Translations under genes and position numbers: made by a program
The notes under the pieces: generated by a model
Database searches by the model: none
Seen by the model: only the letters and a program-made list of their open reading frames with translations
What the model was told of the DNA's origin: nothing
Source: Fulvia fulva
Taxonomy: Eukaryota; Ascomycota; Dothideomycetes; Mycosphaerellales; Mycosphaerellaceae
NCBI RefSeq assembly: GCF_020509005.1
Contig: NC_063018.1
Coordinates: forward strand, 3,286,001-3,350,000
DNA length: 64,000 bases
Reading direction: 5' to 3'
Part shown: positions 34,391-44,672 of the stretch, one piece after another
How positions within the stretch are numbered: position 1 is the stretch's first letter
How the letters are laid out: each line of letters begins with the position of its first letter

Positions 34391-36421
34391 CTACAGCAAT
34401 ATGAACTTATCCTTCTTCAGCCTATTCTTCTTCAGCCCGGGGTCGATCTGGTCTGGGATGTTATTCTCGGTGTATGTCCACCATGCTACAGAATAAAGTC
34501 AGCTCGACACGCAGATCGCCGCTTGCATACCATCACTTACCGTCACAGGCCTCAGCAATGATACCTGGAGTCTCCGGCCCCTGCTGGATCATCTCCGGCT
34601 TCTGCATCACATTGATGTACAGGCCCTGTCCAACATGCCATGCAATATGACAATGGCTAGCAAGTCTCGTCAGCGAAGCACGATCACAGAGATATTTTGT
34701 CAATACTCACAACGGCCAAACGCCTGGATTATCGCTCACAAGCTGCGTCACAAGGTATCCGTTCGGCCTCAAACTATGGACATCACTCCTCTGCGGATTG
34801 CTCGGTCTCACGGCATTCACGCCGTTATACGCCCCGACGCCCTCGCCCACCACATACAAATTCTGTCCATGGATGTGCATAGGATGTCCGAAGGGAACGT
34901 TGTTCTGCCATATGATCCGGACAGTCTCGTTACTACCGAAGTTGAAGACATTCCACTGTGGATCATCCGGGTACGAAGTATTACCATTGAAGGTGCAGTT
35001 CAGGAGAGGGTAGTTGTAATTCGCGCTGAAGGTTTGCCCGTTCATTTCGTAGTGGGTATGGCCTGTGGCGTTGATGGCCTGCGTGATCTGGATGACGAGG
35101 GTGACGTCTGGAGGGGCGAGTTTGATGGGATAGTAGGGCTCTGTTAGGGATAAGGCGTCGTTGCCGCAGTTTATCAGAGTCGGGGAGAGGAAGTCGAGGG
35201 ATGGCAGGGAGGTGGGTTACTTCTGGGTGTTGACTCCGTCGTAGTAGACTGCTGCGAGGGCGAAGGGTTGTATTCAGAGGACGCAGAGGGTGGGTTGTCG
35301 GACTCGGAGCCAGTAGGCGTTAGGGCGTTGGTCGGCGGTAATTAAAACGTCGGTACGTTGGCCAACGAAGAGCTGGACTTGGTTTACCGTGTAGGGTTTC
35401 ACTGCGACGAAGTCGTTTGCTACCACTGTCATTTTGTGGTTGTCAAGACTGACTACCATTAAGCCGGCTGCTGAAGTGTTGATGATACGTAGGAGATGGG
35501 TTCGGCCAGGCTTGAAGTTGAATTTGGCAAGGCCGGCGTTGGTCGTGCAGTTCGAGCCTGCGGGAGCAGTCGAGCAGTCGACATTTCCCTTGCCTTGAAT
35601 GAGTGTGTGGCCGGAGGTGACTAGGGCCGCCACGAGAGCATTGTTACTCATCGACTGTTCCACTAGGGTGTAGTAGTCTGTGAAATACGAATCCGAGACG
35701 ATAACAGGACCAAGATCGACGACTTCACCGATGCCGCTTGGATAGTTATCTGTCGGTCCATGGATGATCATGGGTCCGAACAGACCTCCCGCGTACTGCG
35801 CCGAGTAATGGCTATGCCACCAGGAGCTGTCGTATAGATCTGCCTGGAATCGATAGACGAAGCTCTCTCCAGGTGCGATTGGGCACATAGGCACTGACGG
35901 CACACCATCATACCAAGTTGTCTTCTTCTGCAAAAGTCTGTGCCAATGCAAAGCAGTGCCCTCTTCAGGTCCAGTGATGGGGCTTTTTACAGTAACCTGG
36001 ATCTAATCTCCCCAGTTCGCCTCGATCATCGGACCTGGAAATTGACCATTGACAAGAAGCATTGGCTTGGGTATGCCTTCCGGTGCAAGCATGCCTCGAG
36101 CCACATCGAAGTTGTAGTATCTTGTGACGCCAGTATCGGGTGTTACCTCGTAGTAGTCAGTACCACCTGCGGTCATGTTGCCCCATGGTATACCTTATGA
36201 GCCTCCCAGGAATGGAGGAAGGACTGGGGTTAGTAAGATCCCCAATGGACTGTTGCGATTCTGCAGCAAGCCAGGCACAAGTGACACGAGCACGCCGACC
36301 TGTCAAGTCGATTAGCCAGTCTACTCTGCTGTTGAGATTGAGTTCTTCTCACCGAGCTCAGCAGGTTGTTGATAAACGTCACATTACCCAGCCCTTCAAG
36401 GACAGGCAGTAACAGAGACAT
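34391..36421 (-). pseudogene. Laccase/multicopper oxidase pseudogene
   Basis: The gene can be followed from an ATG at 36419-36421 to a stop at 34391-34393. Introns with intact borders are 36352-36300, 34709-34657 and 34540-34486. Copper-site motifs appear in order: HWHR (normally HWHG), WWHSHYSAQY, HPMHIHG, and HCHIAWHVGQGLY after intron 2. Four in-frame stops break it: TAA at 36195-36197, TAG at 36003-36005 (expected Trp in NWGDW), TGA at 35274-35276 and TAA at 35217-35219. The frame is otherwise continuous, with no frameshift seen. All four stops, and probably the HWHG to HWHR change, can arise by single transitions. The family oxidises phenolics with oxygen; this copy should be inactive. 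Confidence 0.85.
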
Positions 36422-37333
36422 GGCCCTAGTCGCAGCAGAACTTCAAAGACGACTCCAGCGTGGCGAAGTGTCAAATCGGGAGCTCCTGTCATGTTATACC
36501 TGCATTGCGTCGGCGACACGGTCCGTCGCTGTTCGCCATGCGGACCTTGACTCTCGTCGTGCAGTGCCATAGCATCGGTAAAGGAGTGTACACGCCGAAT
36601 GTGGTCGGTTTCATGCTGCCGGTAAGTATAAGGTCCACTCTGGGCTGCAACCTAAATGGGAGAGGCGTTGGAGAGCCGACCAGTCAGAGCGTTGCGAACG
36701 TTGCTATCGATGATATTGCAACGGTATGTACCTTATGGATTATGTTCCTGCCTCGGCTGGTTGGTTGAAGTATTGATGTAGACCAGCAAGTGCCATTCGA
36801 GATGCATAAAGTTGAAGATGGTTCGTGTTCTTGCTCGTGTGCTGACAGTTCCGTGGAGTATGGTTTTGCCTAAAGCAGATCCTCGAGTTGTATCACTTCG
36901 CTGGAGCACCGACAGCGACGCAGCATGGTCGCTAGTGATACTGTGTTCGAATATGGCGGTGTAATCCAGTATTGTAGTGTCAACGACGATTCGCCATTAA
37001 TGCAGCCGTTCCCATCGACTGCCTTGTGGCTTCAGGCAACAAGCGCACGTACCATCACTCTTTCCTGCACATAAGGTATCCTTCGAGCTCAATAGCAGGT
37101 ATCCAATCGTCAGCATTCTGTGAAAAGGTCAACATGGTATCCACACGGACGAGAAAGTACAAGGTGTCCAAGGACGTCGAAAGTCGAAAGTCCGTTAACC
37201 TAGCTGCTCAATCCAAGGTAAGCGACAAACGCCACTTTGGTTCACAGTCCTCGCTGATGCCTGCGGAAAGAGGGAGAGCAGAGCTTCAAAATGGATCGCA
37301 AACTACCCAGGAAGTACCAGAACCACGAGGGCG
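36422..37333. other. Intergenic region
   Basis: I find no gene that I can support. A plus-strand frame at 37026-37460 has an internal ATG (37134) and a Lys/Arg-rich start but does not splice in frame to the F-box gene that follows. Confidence 0.4.
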
Positions 37334-38140
37334 ATGGCCACGGACAGCGCGAGACAAGCCGTCTTGCGTACTGCTGAGCTCCTCGAGCACATCCTTCTCG
37401 GCCTCAACTTCTTCGACGTATGGCGCTGTCAACGAGTATGCAAGCAGTTCCAAGCCGTGATACAGCAGTCCAGCAGATTGCAAGAAACGATGATGCACCG
37501 CCTGGGTAGTCTCCCTCGCCAGACCTGGGACCACTACTTCGAGCCAACCAGCGAAGCCATGCGTTGGAAACCATGCTTTCGCCTCGCGGATGACAGCGAC
37601 ACCTGGAGTAACCGCTGGAGTCAAGCCAAGCCGACGAGGCTTACGCCCGCCAAGCTTTGTCCTCTTCTGGAAATTTCGCATTATGGCTCAAGTGAGTTGC
37701 CGACAGCCGCCCAGCGCCTGCAGTATCGCATGGGAGAAGCTGTCACTTTCAAGAAGCAAGTTGATCTGCAGGAGTCACTGTCCTGGAAAGAGCTCTTCGT
37801 TACGGATCCACCTTGCACGAATGCCAGCGTGACGCTTGCCTTCTCTATTGGTGATGTCGATTCTTTCCAAGGTGGTAGCATTGAGGTCGTTCGGAAGGTG
37901 GCGGTCGCCGAGGGCCTTAGGCTTAAGCACTTGGTAGAAGATCCTTTGAAGATGCCCGGTGAAGTTGCGTGGAGCTTGAAATGGCAGAGGGGGTGCAAGC
38001 ACTACAAATATCCCGCAAGGTTGCTGAGGACTTTTGAGGATAGGTTGAAGACGAAGGCGGTGCTGAATCGGCTTCGAACGATTGTGAACTTGGAAGGCAT
38101 GGTGATTCCGACAGAGGAAGAATGGCGAGCCGTGTCGTGA
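37334..38140 (+). CDS. F-box protein
   Basis: This is a 268-residue protein with an N-terminal F-box (residues about 10-45: RTAELLEHILLGLNFFDVWR and CQRVCKQFQAVI). The start fits the pattern of the F-box family at 44.9-48.0 kb. The C-terminal part includes SWKELFVTDPPCTNASVTLA, which parallels SWRNMLVMQPPATQIEF in the gene at 44909-45742. F-box proteins link substrates to SCF ubiquitin ligases through Skp1. No substrate-binding repeat is recognised, so the target is unknown. It appears intact. Confidence 0.75.
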   Translation: MATDSARQAVLRTAELLEHILLGLNFFDVWRCQRVCKQFQAVIQQSSRLQETMMHRLGSLPRQTWDHYFEPTSEAMRWKPCFRLADDSDTWSNRWSQAKPTRLTPAKLCPLLEISHYGSSELPTAAQRLQYRMGEAVTFKKQVDLQESLSWKELFVTDPPCTNASVTLAFSIGDVDSFQGGSIEVVRKVAVAEGLRLKHLVEDPLKMPGEVAWSLKWQRGCKHYKYPARLLRTFEDRLKTKAVLNRLRTIVNLEGMVIPTEEEWRAVS

Positions 38141-38664
38141 AGTGCGGATCTTGAGAACATCTATATATCATTATCAGCTGCAAGTGCAGTATACAAGTAA
38201 AGACTGCTGTATCAGGCGCAGCAGTCGTGCTTTCCCGTATAACTCCAGATCGCCTCGCTAATCCCTGAAAAACTCGCTCAATCTGCCTCGAGCCTCCGCC
38301 GAGGCTCTGATTCGAGCACAGGCATCTATGCTCAAGTCGTCTGCGACGTATGGTCGGAAATGCGACGGGACGCATCGTGAAGTGTGCGTCTGTCATCATA
38401 GGGCATGGTCATCGTGTTAAACAGGCTGTGCGTAGCAGTTGCTGAAGATGGCCTCATCGTTGGAGACTTGACCGATTTCCCAAGTCATACGACCTCGAGG
38501 CTCGTAGTATTCATGCCCTGCGAGACCCGCCCACCGTAGCGAAGCAGATCCATCGACTGAGCGCTAAGTGCGCCATGTCCACCATGCATCTGTGTTTCTC
38601 CATGTCCCACGAGCACGACCTGCTCACAGCCTGTCTCCACTCCCAAGCCATGACCATCGCCCAC
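38141..38664. other. Intergenic region between convergent genes
   Basis: No gene is seen. It lies between the 3' ends of the F-box gene and the membrane-protein gene. Confidence 0.5.
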
Positions 38665-39318
38665 TCACTCATCATCCACAAAACTACTCGCCAACCGTCC
38701 CAGCACCGGCACCTCCACCCTGTCCAGCGTGTCAGCATTTTTGAACGCTCCATACGCCAACCATGCTATCAGGACCAAATCTCCCACCAACAACATATAA
38801 CTTATGACTCTCGTCCAGCTGAATATGACATGCACCAGGAACATTCCCGAGAACAACAGCGCACTCTGCCACGCATGAAAGCGTACATAATCACTCTTAT
38901 GCTCAAACAACAACAGCACCACTCCCCCAGCAGGCGGCAGCACAAGGTACGCCAACGCCGCCTCGATGTTCAGCGGTAGGCCTAGACTTGTCTCGAAGAC
39001 TGAGATTCCTTGGCGGTAATTTGAGGTCGTTGCGCCGCCTCCTTCAAGAGCGGCGGAGCCGATGTAGTCGTTGTAGCGGGTGTTGTAGGGTTGGGGGCCT
39101 TCGCCGTCGAGGTCCTCGTAGGCGGAGGGGTTGGGGAGGCGTTGATTGCGGGCTGCGGCCCAGGGGTCGGATTGGTCTGCTATTGAGGCGATGTTGCGAC
39201 TGTTCTGGCGGGAGTGTTGGGGTTTGGGTGAGGCGGTAGGTGAGCGGGCTGGTGGTGGTGATTTGGCGCGTTCGCTTTCGGGTGGGGACGATTGGTAGGG
39301 TGCGAAGTTCATGGCCAT
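38665..39318 (-). CDS. UPF0132/DUF4870-like small membrane protein
   Basis: This is a 217-residue product. The first 100 residues are disordered and Pro/Ser-rich. The C-terminal half has a membrane module: SLGLPLNIEAALAYLVLPP, GGVVLLLFEHKSDYVRFHAW then QSALLFSGMF, and two more hydrophobic segments. The YVRFHAWQS motif between the first segments is typical of UPF0132/DUF4870 proteins, whose function is not established. The ATG at 39316-39318 gives MAMNF; a second Met two codons on is also possible. Confidence 0.72.
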   Translation of the reverse strand: MAMNFAPYQSSPPESERAKSPPPARSPTASPKPQHSRQNSRNIASIADQSDPWAAARNQRLPNPSAYEDLDGEGPQPYNTRYNDYIGSAALEGGGATTSNYRQGISVFETSLGLPLNIEAALAYLVLPPAGGVVLLLFEHKSDYVRFHAWQSALLFSGMFLVHVIFSWTRVISYMLLVGDLVLIAWLAYGAFKNADTLDRVEVPVLGRLASSFVDDE

Positions 39319-39758
39319 GATGGAGGTGATGTAGTCGGCTGGGAGGACTGATATGTATTCGTAGTGTGCTTGGAGTTATTTCTGTGATTCGCAGTATCCA
39401 CGAAGTGGTTTGTATGAGCTCGGTCAATGTTGCCTGCAGATGGTCTACCGAGACCGAGTCTGGAGAGAGCTCGAGCACAAGCATCGCCACGCGCTGTCAT
39501 GTGCTACATGTACCGCACTTGCTGACAACAAGCCCTTACCTCATGAATGCTTGTCTTAATGGCGACAACACCGCTGCTCGGTCATCACTTACACTTCTAC
39601 GCAGCCCTGATCAATGTCTCCGCCTCCAATGGCACATCGTCCTCCTCTGCTGCCAAAGTGGCAGAAACTTTGAAGTCAATCGCCATGACATCACGCATTG
39701 ACACGCTATCCCAATGAACATAACAGGATAAGTTGAGCAGGGCCATTATTACCAAAGA
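39319..39758. other. Divergent promoter region
   Basis: These 440 bases lie between the divergent membrane-protein gene (minus) and the reductase gene (plus). I see no gene or clear regulatory motif. Confidence 0.5.
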
Positions 39759-40907
39759 ATGCTTCGTTATCTCCTCAGACCGCTTTCTCAGCCTGCTAAC
39801 TGTCAGATCCTCCCCGCTACAACACTTCCCTCCAAACCAACGACCACTTCAATCCAACAACACAACTCCTTCCACACCACAAGATCCAGCGATATGAGAG
39901 TCCTACTCACCGGCGGTTCCGGCTTCATTGCCGCCCACGTTCTCGACATCCTCCTCGAGCATGGCCATTCAGTCGTGACAACTGTACGATCGCAAGAGAA
40001 GGCAAACAAGATCAAGGACAATCACCCAAAGTATGGCAAGGACAAGCTTGACTTTGCACTGGTAGAGGACGTTGCTCAAGAGGGTGCTTTCGATAAGGCA
40101 ATTGTGTCTGACCCGCCATTCGAGGCCGTCATCCACACTGCTTCACCCTTCCACTTCAATGTGACAGACGTCCAGAAGGAGCTCCTCGACCCAGCCGTCA
40201 TCGGCACTACAGGTATCCTGAAGAGCATCAAGAAGTCAGCACCAAGCGTCAAGCGCGTCGTCATCACGTCTTCGTTCGCCTCCATCGTCAACCCAAGCAA
40301 AGGTCATGCAGTCGGCCACGTATACTCTGAAAAGGACTGGAATCCAATCACGCACGCGGAAGCGCTTGAGAACCCTGCCGCGGGATACCGTGCATCGAAG
40401 ACGTTTGCTGAGAAGGCAGCATGGGACTTCGTTGAGAAGGAGAAGCCCAACTTCACTCTGTCCACGATGTGCCCTCCTCTTGTCCTTGGTCCGATCGTGC
40501 ACTACCTCAACTCCCTCGACTCCCTCAACACCTCCAACCAGCGCACCCGCGACTGCATGCTAGGCAAGTGGAAGGACGAGATCCCAAACACCGGCACGTT
40601 CATCTGGGTCGATGTCCGCGATCTGGCGCTGTGCCACGTCCTAGCCGCAGAAAAGGAAGAGGCTGCGAACAAGCGATTCTTCGTTACGGCAGGGCACTTC
40701 AGCAACGGAAAGATTGCTGGTGTCATCGGCAAGAACTTCGACTTCAAGGAAGTGCCGTCGGAGGAGACCAAAGATGGTGGAATGCCACCCGATGGTATCT
40801 ACGAGGTTGACACTTCGCGAGTCAACGAGATGCTGAAGCCACAGTGGACGAGCTTTGAGAAGAGTATCACGGATACTGTCAAGAGTCTGCAAGCTGTGGG
40901 CGCGTAG
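39759..40907 (+). CDS. GRE2-like NAD(P)-dependent ketone/aldehyde reductase, possible mitochondrial presequence
   Basis: This is an extended short-chain dehydrogenase/reductase of the dihydroflavonol-reductase/GRE2 group. The nucleotide-binding LLTGGSGFIAAHVLD, the ITSSFASIV strand with the catalytic Ser, and the YRASK (YxxxK) motif are present, with CPPLVLGPI after it. The upstream ATG at 39759 gives 382 residues and a 45-residue basic, Ser/Thr-rich N terminus without acidic residues until its end, which resembles a mitochondrial presequence. The inner ATG at 39894 (MRVLLTGG) gives the normal cytosolic 337-residue enzyme. The family reduces methylglyoxal and diverse ketones with NADPH. Which start is used is unresolved. 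Confidence 0.85.
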   Translation: MLRYLLRPLSQPANCQILPATTLPSKPTTTSIQQHNSFHTTRSSDMRVLLTGGSGFIAAHVLDILLEHGHSVVTTVRSQEKANKIKDNHPKYGKDKLDFALVEDVAQEGAFDKAIVSDPPFEAVIHTASPFHFNVTDVQKELLDPAVIGTTGILKSIKKSAPSVKRVVITSSFASIVNPSKGHAVGHVYSEKDWNPITHAEALENPAAGYRASKTFAEKAAWDFVEKEKPNFTLSTMCPPLVLGPIVHYLNSLDSLNTSNQRTRDCMLGKWKDEIPNTGTFIWVDVRDLALCHVLAAEKEEAANKRFFVTAGHFSNGKIAGVIGKNFDFKEVPSEETKDGGMPPDGIYEVDTSRVNEMLKPQWTSFEKSITDTVKSLQAVGA

Positions 40908-41667
40908 ATGGTGGGAGGGAGATTGATATACAGACTAGAGTCTAGACTAGCTATTGAATGATGAAATGGTGAACACCTGTGCGACTTGTCAGTCCACGTT
41001 CTATGCAAATTTGCAGATTTGACAAAGAAATATTTGTGTTGTAGATCAGACTGTTGAGCTTGAGTTTTTGGCTCCCCAAGATCTCGAGGGCGTTTACTCC
41101 TCGAGGTGTCGGAAGTTATCGTTTGTTGTGAAACATCATATTGGGCATACTGAAGGAGACATGTGAAGTGCGTACCTTTTTCAAGAAGCTCATCGTGGCG
41201 TCCTGGAAGCAACCTCTCGTCTCTCTGCTGATGGTAGTCGAATGTCCCAACGCCAGCAGCGCTGAGACCTAACATGGCCAGCTGCTGGACGCCTGGTGGG
41301 ATCTTCATAGCAATATCGAACGTGATGTTCAGTGTAAAGAAAGAAGGATCGATGGTGGAGGGAGATTTTGTGCTTGCCGCGGGAGTGGGTGGGCCCACCC
41401 TTGCTCGCAGCACGGAACCAGCTCCGCTGTCTTCGAGTGTCATGGGTGCGTTGTAAGCCGTGCGATCGAACATATGACAGCTATACCACAACAATAACGA
41501 ACATAACGACAGCCTTCAACGAGGAACAGAGCAGACCAACGGCTTGCTTCCATAACGATCACATCCCATCGATACTAGCCACACAATTCACAACAGCCAC
41601 GAAACGAACCAGCACCCCGAACGATCAACGCATACATCCACCTAGCTCTCCCACCAAGCTTACCACA
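40908..41667. other. Intergenic region
   Basis: No gene is accepted. Open frames on both strands next to ARL1 are leader or shadow frames; the last 200 bases are likely the ARL1 5' leader. Confidence 0.5.
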
Positions 41668-42272
41668 ATGGGCGGAGCCCTCTCCCTCTTCACCAAACTC
41701 CTCTGGTCCAAAAAAGAAATCCGCATCCTAATCCTCGGCCTCGACAACGCCGGCAAAACAACCCTCCTCTACCGCCTCAAAATCGGCGAAGTAGTCACCA
41801 CAATCCCCACAATCGGCTTCAACGTCGAAAGCGTATCCTACAAGAACCTCTCCTTCAACGTCTGGGACTTGGGCGGGCAAACCTCCATAAGGCCATACTG
41901 GCGTTGCTATTACTCGAACACAGCGGCCGTGGTGTTTGTTATTGACTCGACGGATGTGGAGAGGCTGGAGACGGCGAGTGGGGAGTTGAAGGCGATGTTG
42001 CAGGAGGAGGAACTGAGGGATGCGAGTTTGCTGGTTTTCGCGAATAAACAGGATCAGAAGGGTGCGAGGGGGGCGGGGGAGATTAGTGAGAAGTTGGGGT
42101 TGGGGGAGTTGAAGGATAGGAATTGGAGTATTGTGGGGTGTAGTGCTGTTACGGGGAAGGGAGTGGAGGAGGGGATGGACTGGCTTGTGGTGAGTTGCAA
42201 GATATGATAATGCGAGGATGGTGGGAGGAGTGCTAACACCCGGGGCAGCAAACGGTAGGGGAGAACTCGTAA
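41668..42272 (+). CDS. ARL1: ARL1-type Arf-like GTPase
   Basis: The start ATG at 41668 (CCACAATGG) begins MGGALS, with the Gly-2 needed for myristoylation. P-loop GLDNAGKT lies near residue 22, with switch [10 protein letters not shown], switch [22 protein letters not shown] and NKQD. One intron (42190-42248, GTGAGT, CTAAC, GGCAG) splits the last eight codons. The spliced C terminus is DWLVQTVGENS, as expected for ARL1, whereas the unspliced frame ends in DWLVVSCKI. The product is 181 residues. Arl1 acts at the trans-Golgi, recruiting GRIP-domain golgins. Confidence 0.94.
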
Positions 42273-42684
42273 GAGGTTGGCCTGGATGGGTTTGTGGCAT
42301 TTTCGGCATCGCATGGCGCTGTGGCGTTGGGATATGGTATAGCATGCCTGTCATGGCAGATGTTGCTAGACGGCAGTATTGAAGTAGCGAGGGCTGCAGT
42401 GGTTATATGATTATGCTGACACTTGAATCTGGGCGACCCCCGGGGCACATGAATAGGTGCTTCCATGTCATGCAACGAGCAGCGATACTGACTAGATGAA
42501 GCTCGAACCACAGCTTTCCCATATTGCAACAGTCTGGTAGTACTGTGTCACTCTGTGGCTTCGCAGGCGGAGCGTCGCATTCCAACAAAGCACCTTCAGC
42601 CGCAATTCACGAAGCACGTCTTCTCAGGAATTCTGCCAGGATCCAGTTCCTCCCTATGGCGCCAAATGATCTTTCAACTTCGAA
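42273..42684. other. Intergenic region
   Basis: Nothing is recognised in these 412 bases. Confidence 0.5.
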
Positions 42685-43314
42685 ATGCCGCTTCGGTCCA
42701 GGATCCGGTCTATATTCCGCAAGCTGACTGCGCGCAAGAAGAGAGCAGCTCAGAGGGCCTCCGCCTCTGAGCGACCTCAGCAGAGCGAGCGAACGAGCCC
42801 CGCAGCTGTAGAGGATATTCCTCTTGTTCCCGTGGACACCTCGACCGTATCCCGATCAGCCGGGAACAAGAGCATTCCAGCTACGGCGCAGAAGCCCTCT
42901 GTTCCTGTGAATACCTCAAGCCTACCCCAACAGGTCGAGGCAACAACGACCGTAGCTGCGACTCAGATTCCTCCTGTCTCCGCGAACACCTCGACTACAC
43001 CCCAACGGGCCGAAGGAACGACTCTCGTAGCTGCGCCGCAGAACCCTCCTGTCTCTGTGCAGGGGAGCCCTTTCGTTACCACAGGCGATGTAGCAAGGAG
43101 ATATCAAGAATTGGTGGCGTTGCGGGCTGCTTCACGGGCTCTTAAGAATCGACAACAACAGAGGCAGGAAATTGCTGTAAGAGCGCGTGAGCCTGCGGCT
43201 ACAGCCTCCGCAAGCACTGGACGTGGAGCTACGCGGACGCGGGAACATGCTGGGAATGATGCGAATTGGAAGATATGGTCAAGACCCTCGATGAAATGGC
43301 AATATGTTCCGTGA
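42685..43314 (+). CDS. Low-complexity protein with three 25-residue tandem repeats
   Basis: This is a 209-residue product with no recognised domain. The N terminus is strongly basic (MPLRSRIRSIFRKLTARKKR). Residues 48-122 are three tandem 25-residue repeats of a Val-Pro/Ser-x-Asn/Asp-Thr-Ser opening and a Val-Ala-Ala-x-Gln-x-Pro-Pro-like end, at 42826-42900, 42901-42975 and 42976-43050. A partial fourth opening follows. A helical, Arg/Gln-rich stretch lies near 145-175. The single-frame repeats with an exact 75-bp period support coding. Function is unknown. Confidence 0.5.
   Translation: MPLRSRIRSIFRKLTARKKRAAQRASASERPQQSERTSPAAVEDIPLVPVDTSTVSRSAGNKSIPATAQKPSVPVNTSSLPQQVEATTTVAATQIPPVSANTSTTPQRAEGTTLVAAPQNPPVSVQGSPFVTTGDVARRYQELVALRAASRALKNRQQQRQEIAVRAREPAATASASTGRGATRTREHAGNDANWKIWSRPSMKWQYVP
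42826..43050 (+). repeat. Three diverged 75-bp coding tandem repeats
   Basis: Units at 42826-42900, 42901-42975 and 42976-43050 encode 25 residues each without indels. They share sub-blocks such as ACCTCGAC and CCGTAGCTGCG. The lack of indels with base divergence suggests selection for the frame. Confidence 0.7.
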
Positions 43315-44264
43315 AGGTTGCCATATGTCGTGGACGGCTGTCACCACCCTGATATTGAGAATGGCTTTACGACAGACCATGGTGTCCGTGAGAGAACCTT
43401 GGCTGGGAGATCGCTTCGATCAAAGTGCTGGTGTACATCAGAAAAGCCACAGATGAGCTGTACGTCTGTTGGCACGGTTCATCAAGACATGGTCCGCGTC
43501 GACGGCACATCGTACGATCAAAGCGATTGACGATGAGCTTTGGGGTCCCATCGATCAATGCTACTTTCATGCAAAGAGTGGCGAAGCACATGGTGGTATG
43601 ACTTGGTGGTGGCTGGCGCCCTCGTTGTGTAACGAGAAGCTTGCCTGGGTCGCTACCTGTAGGGCTCTGCTGCTTGCTATGTTTGCCATGCCGGGGTATA
43701 GTATGGAATGTGGTTACACTACTTACAAGCCTGATCGACCCTCATGTTGGTACTGCGGACTTCGTTCTCCTCGATAGGATCTACCGCAAACAGGGGTCAG
43801 TATGGCCAATGGAAGTCAAATTGTCCCTACACCGGCCGATAATTCAACTCTCTTTCGCATTCATGCCGACTACCAGAATAGCCATCACAAGAACGGTATG
43901 ACATGTGATTGGGACGTTATGGAAGGCAACCTCCTCATCGTGAGAGAATGTTGTACACAGCAAGCCAGACAGACCTCAATCGCGACCAAATAGCCATGCA
44001 AGCGAACGGTCGTGCTTGTGACATACCTCTCAGGTGCCGCCTGAGGCAGTTCGGGCTGGGAAGCTGAACCACCGTCTCGTTTACCATGATTCTGTTGAAC
44101 GGAAACGGTCGAAGACTGAGCAGCAGTGCAAATGCGCGGCAAGGAGACACATATAAACCATACATGACACCCCCAGAATCATCTTCCAGATCACCACTCA
44201 CGATCAAAGCAAGTCATCGCAGACGCACATACGAACCATCATACAGCACCCAAACGTCAACAAG
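43315..44264. other. Intergenic region upstream of the secreted peptide gene
   Basis: No gene is accepted in 950 bases. The end holds a TATA-like ATATAAA at 44151-44157, about 110 bases before the next start codon. Confidence 0.5.
44151..44157 (+). promoter_or_regulatory. TATA-box-like element of the secreted precursor gene
   Basis: ATATAAA lies about 110 bases upstream of the ATG at 44265. Its position is compatible with a leader of about 70-80 bases. It is the clearest such element I noticed near a gene in this window, which would fit a strongly regulated secreted product. Confidence 0.4.
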
Positions 44265-44672
44265 ATGAAGCTCTTCACTACCCTGCTCGCTGCCACCTTC
44301 GCCGCTCTGGCGCTCGCAAAGTGTGACACCGACCCACTCTGCACGGGCGTCTCTCACGAGGCCTGCCACTTCCACTGCATCACTCGAGGCAGTCCGTTCG
44401 GCGTCTGCACTATCCAGGAAGGATGTCCGTCCACCTCAAGTATCTGCGACTGCAGCGCTACGACCATTGTCGAGAAGCGCGATGATACTCCACTCACGAC
44501 GGATCTCAACGGCGACGGTCAACTGGACGATATGGACAAGATCCTTGCCATCCTTGCGAATTGCCCGGTCATCAGTGAGGACGAAGACGATGATGATACG
44601 AACGATACAGATACCGAGGGTCTCGAGAAGCGGAAATGCCATTCTGTGAAGGTTTGCTGGGGAGTGGGTTAG
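44265..44672 (+). CDS. Secreted defensin-like precursor with Kex2-type sites and a calcium-binding-like loop
   Basis: This is a 135-residue product. Residues 1-18 form a clear signal peptide ending ALA. Residues 20-63 hold eight Cys (20, 26, 34, 38, 48, 54, 61, 63). The spacing CxxxC ... C ... CxC, the CHFHC start and a GVC resemble the Cys-stabilised alpha-beta fold of fungal defensins. A Lys-Arg site follows at 71-72. Residues 80-91 (DLNGDGQLDDMD) match an EF-hand/dockerin calcium loop. An acidic Asp/Glu/Thr linker leads to a second Lys-Arg at 122-123, releasing a twelve-residue tail KCHSVKVCWGVG with two Cys. The design suggests Kex2 processing in the secretory path. Possible roles are antimicrobial peptide, plant effector or signalling peptide; none is shown. 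Confidence 0.7.
   Translation: MKLFTTLLAATFAALALAKCDTDPLCTGVSHEACHFHCITRGSPFGVCTIQEGCPSTSSICDCSATTIVEKRDDTPLTTDLNGDGQLDDMDKILAILANCPVISEDEDDDDTNDTDTEGLEKRKCHSVKVCWGVG

Noticed and set aside
34391..36421. Rescue of the laccase by A-to-I mRNA editing
   Set aside because: Two of the four stops are TAA, which a single A-to-I change cannot turn into a sense codon, so pseudogenisation is far more likely.
37026..37333. An upstream exon for the F-box gene at 37334
   Set aside because: The ATG at 37134 opens a short basic frame with a GTAAGC donor, but no acceptor before 37334 joins it in phase.
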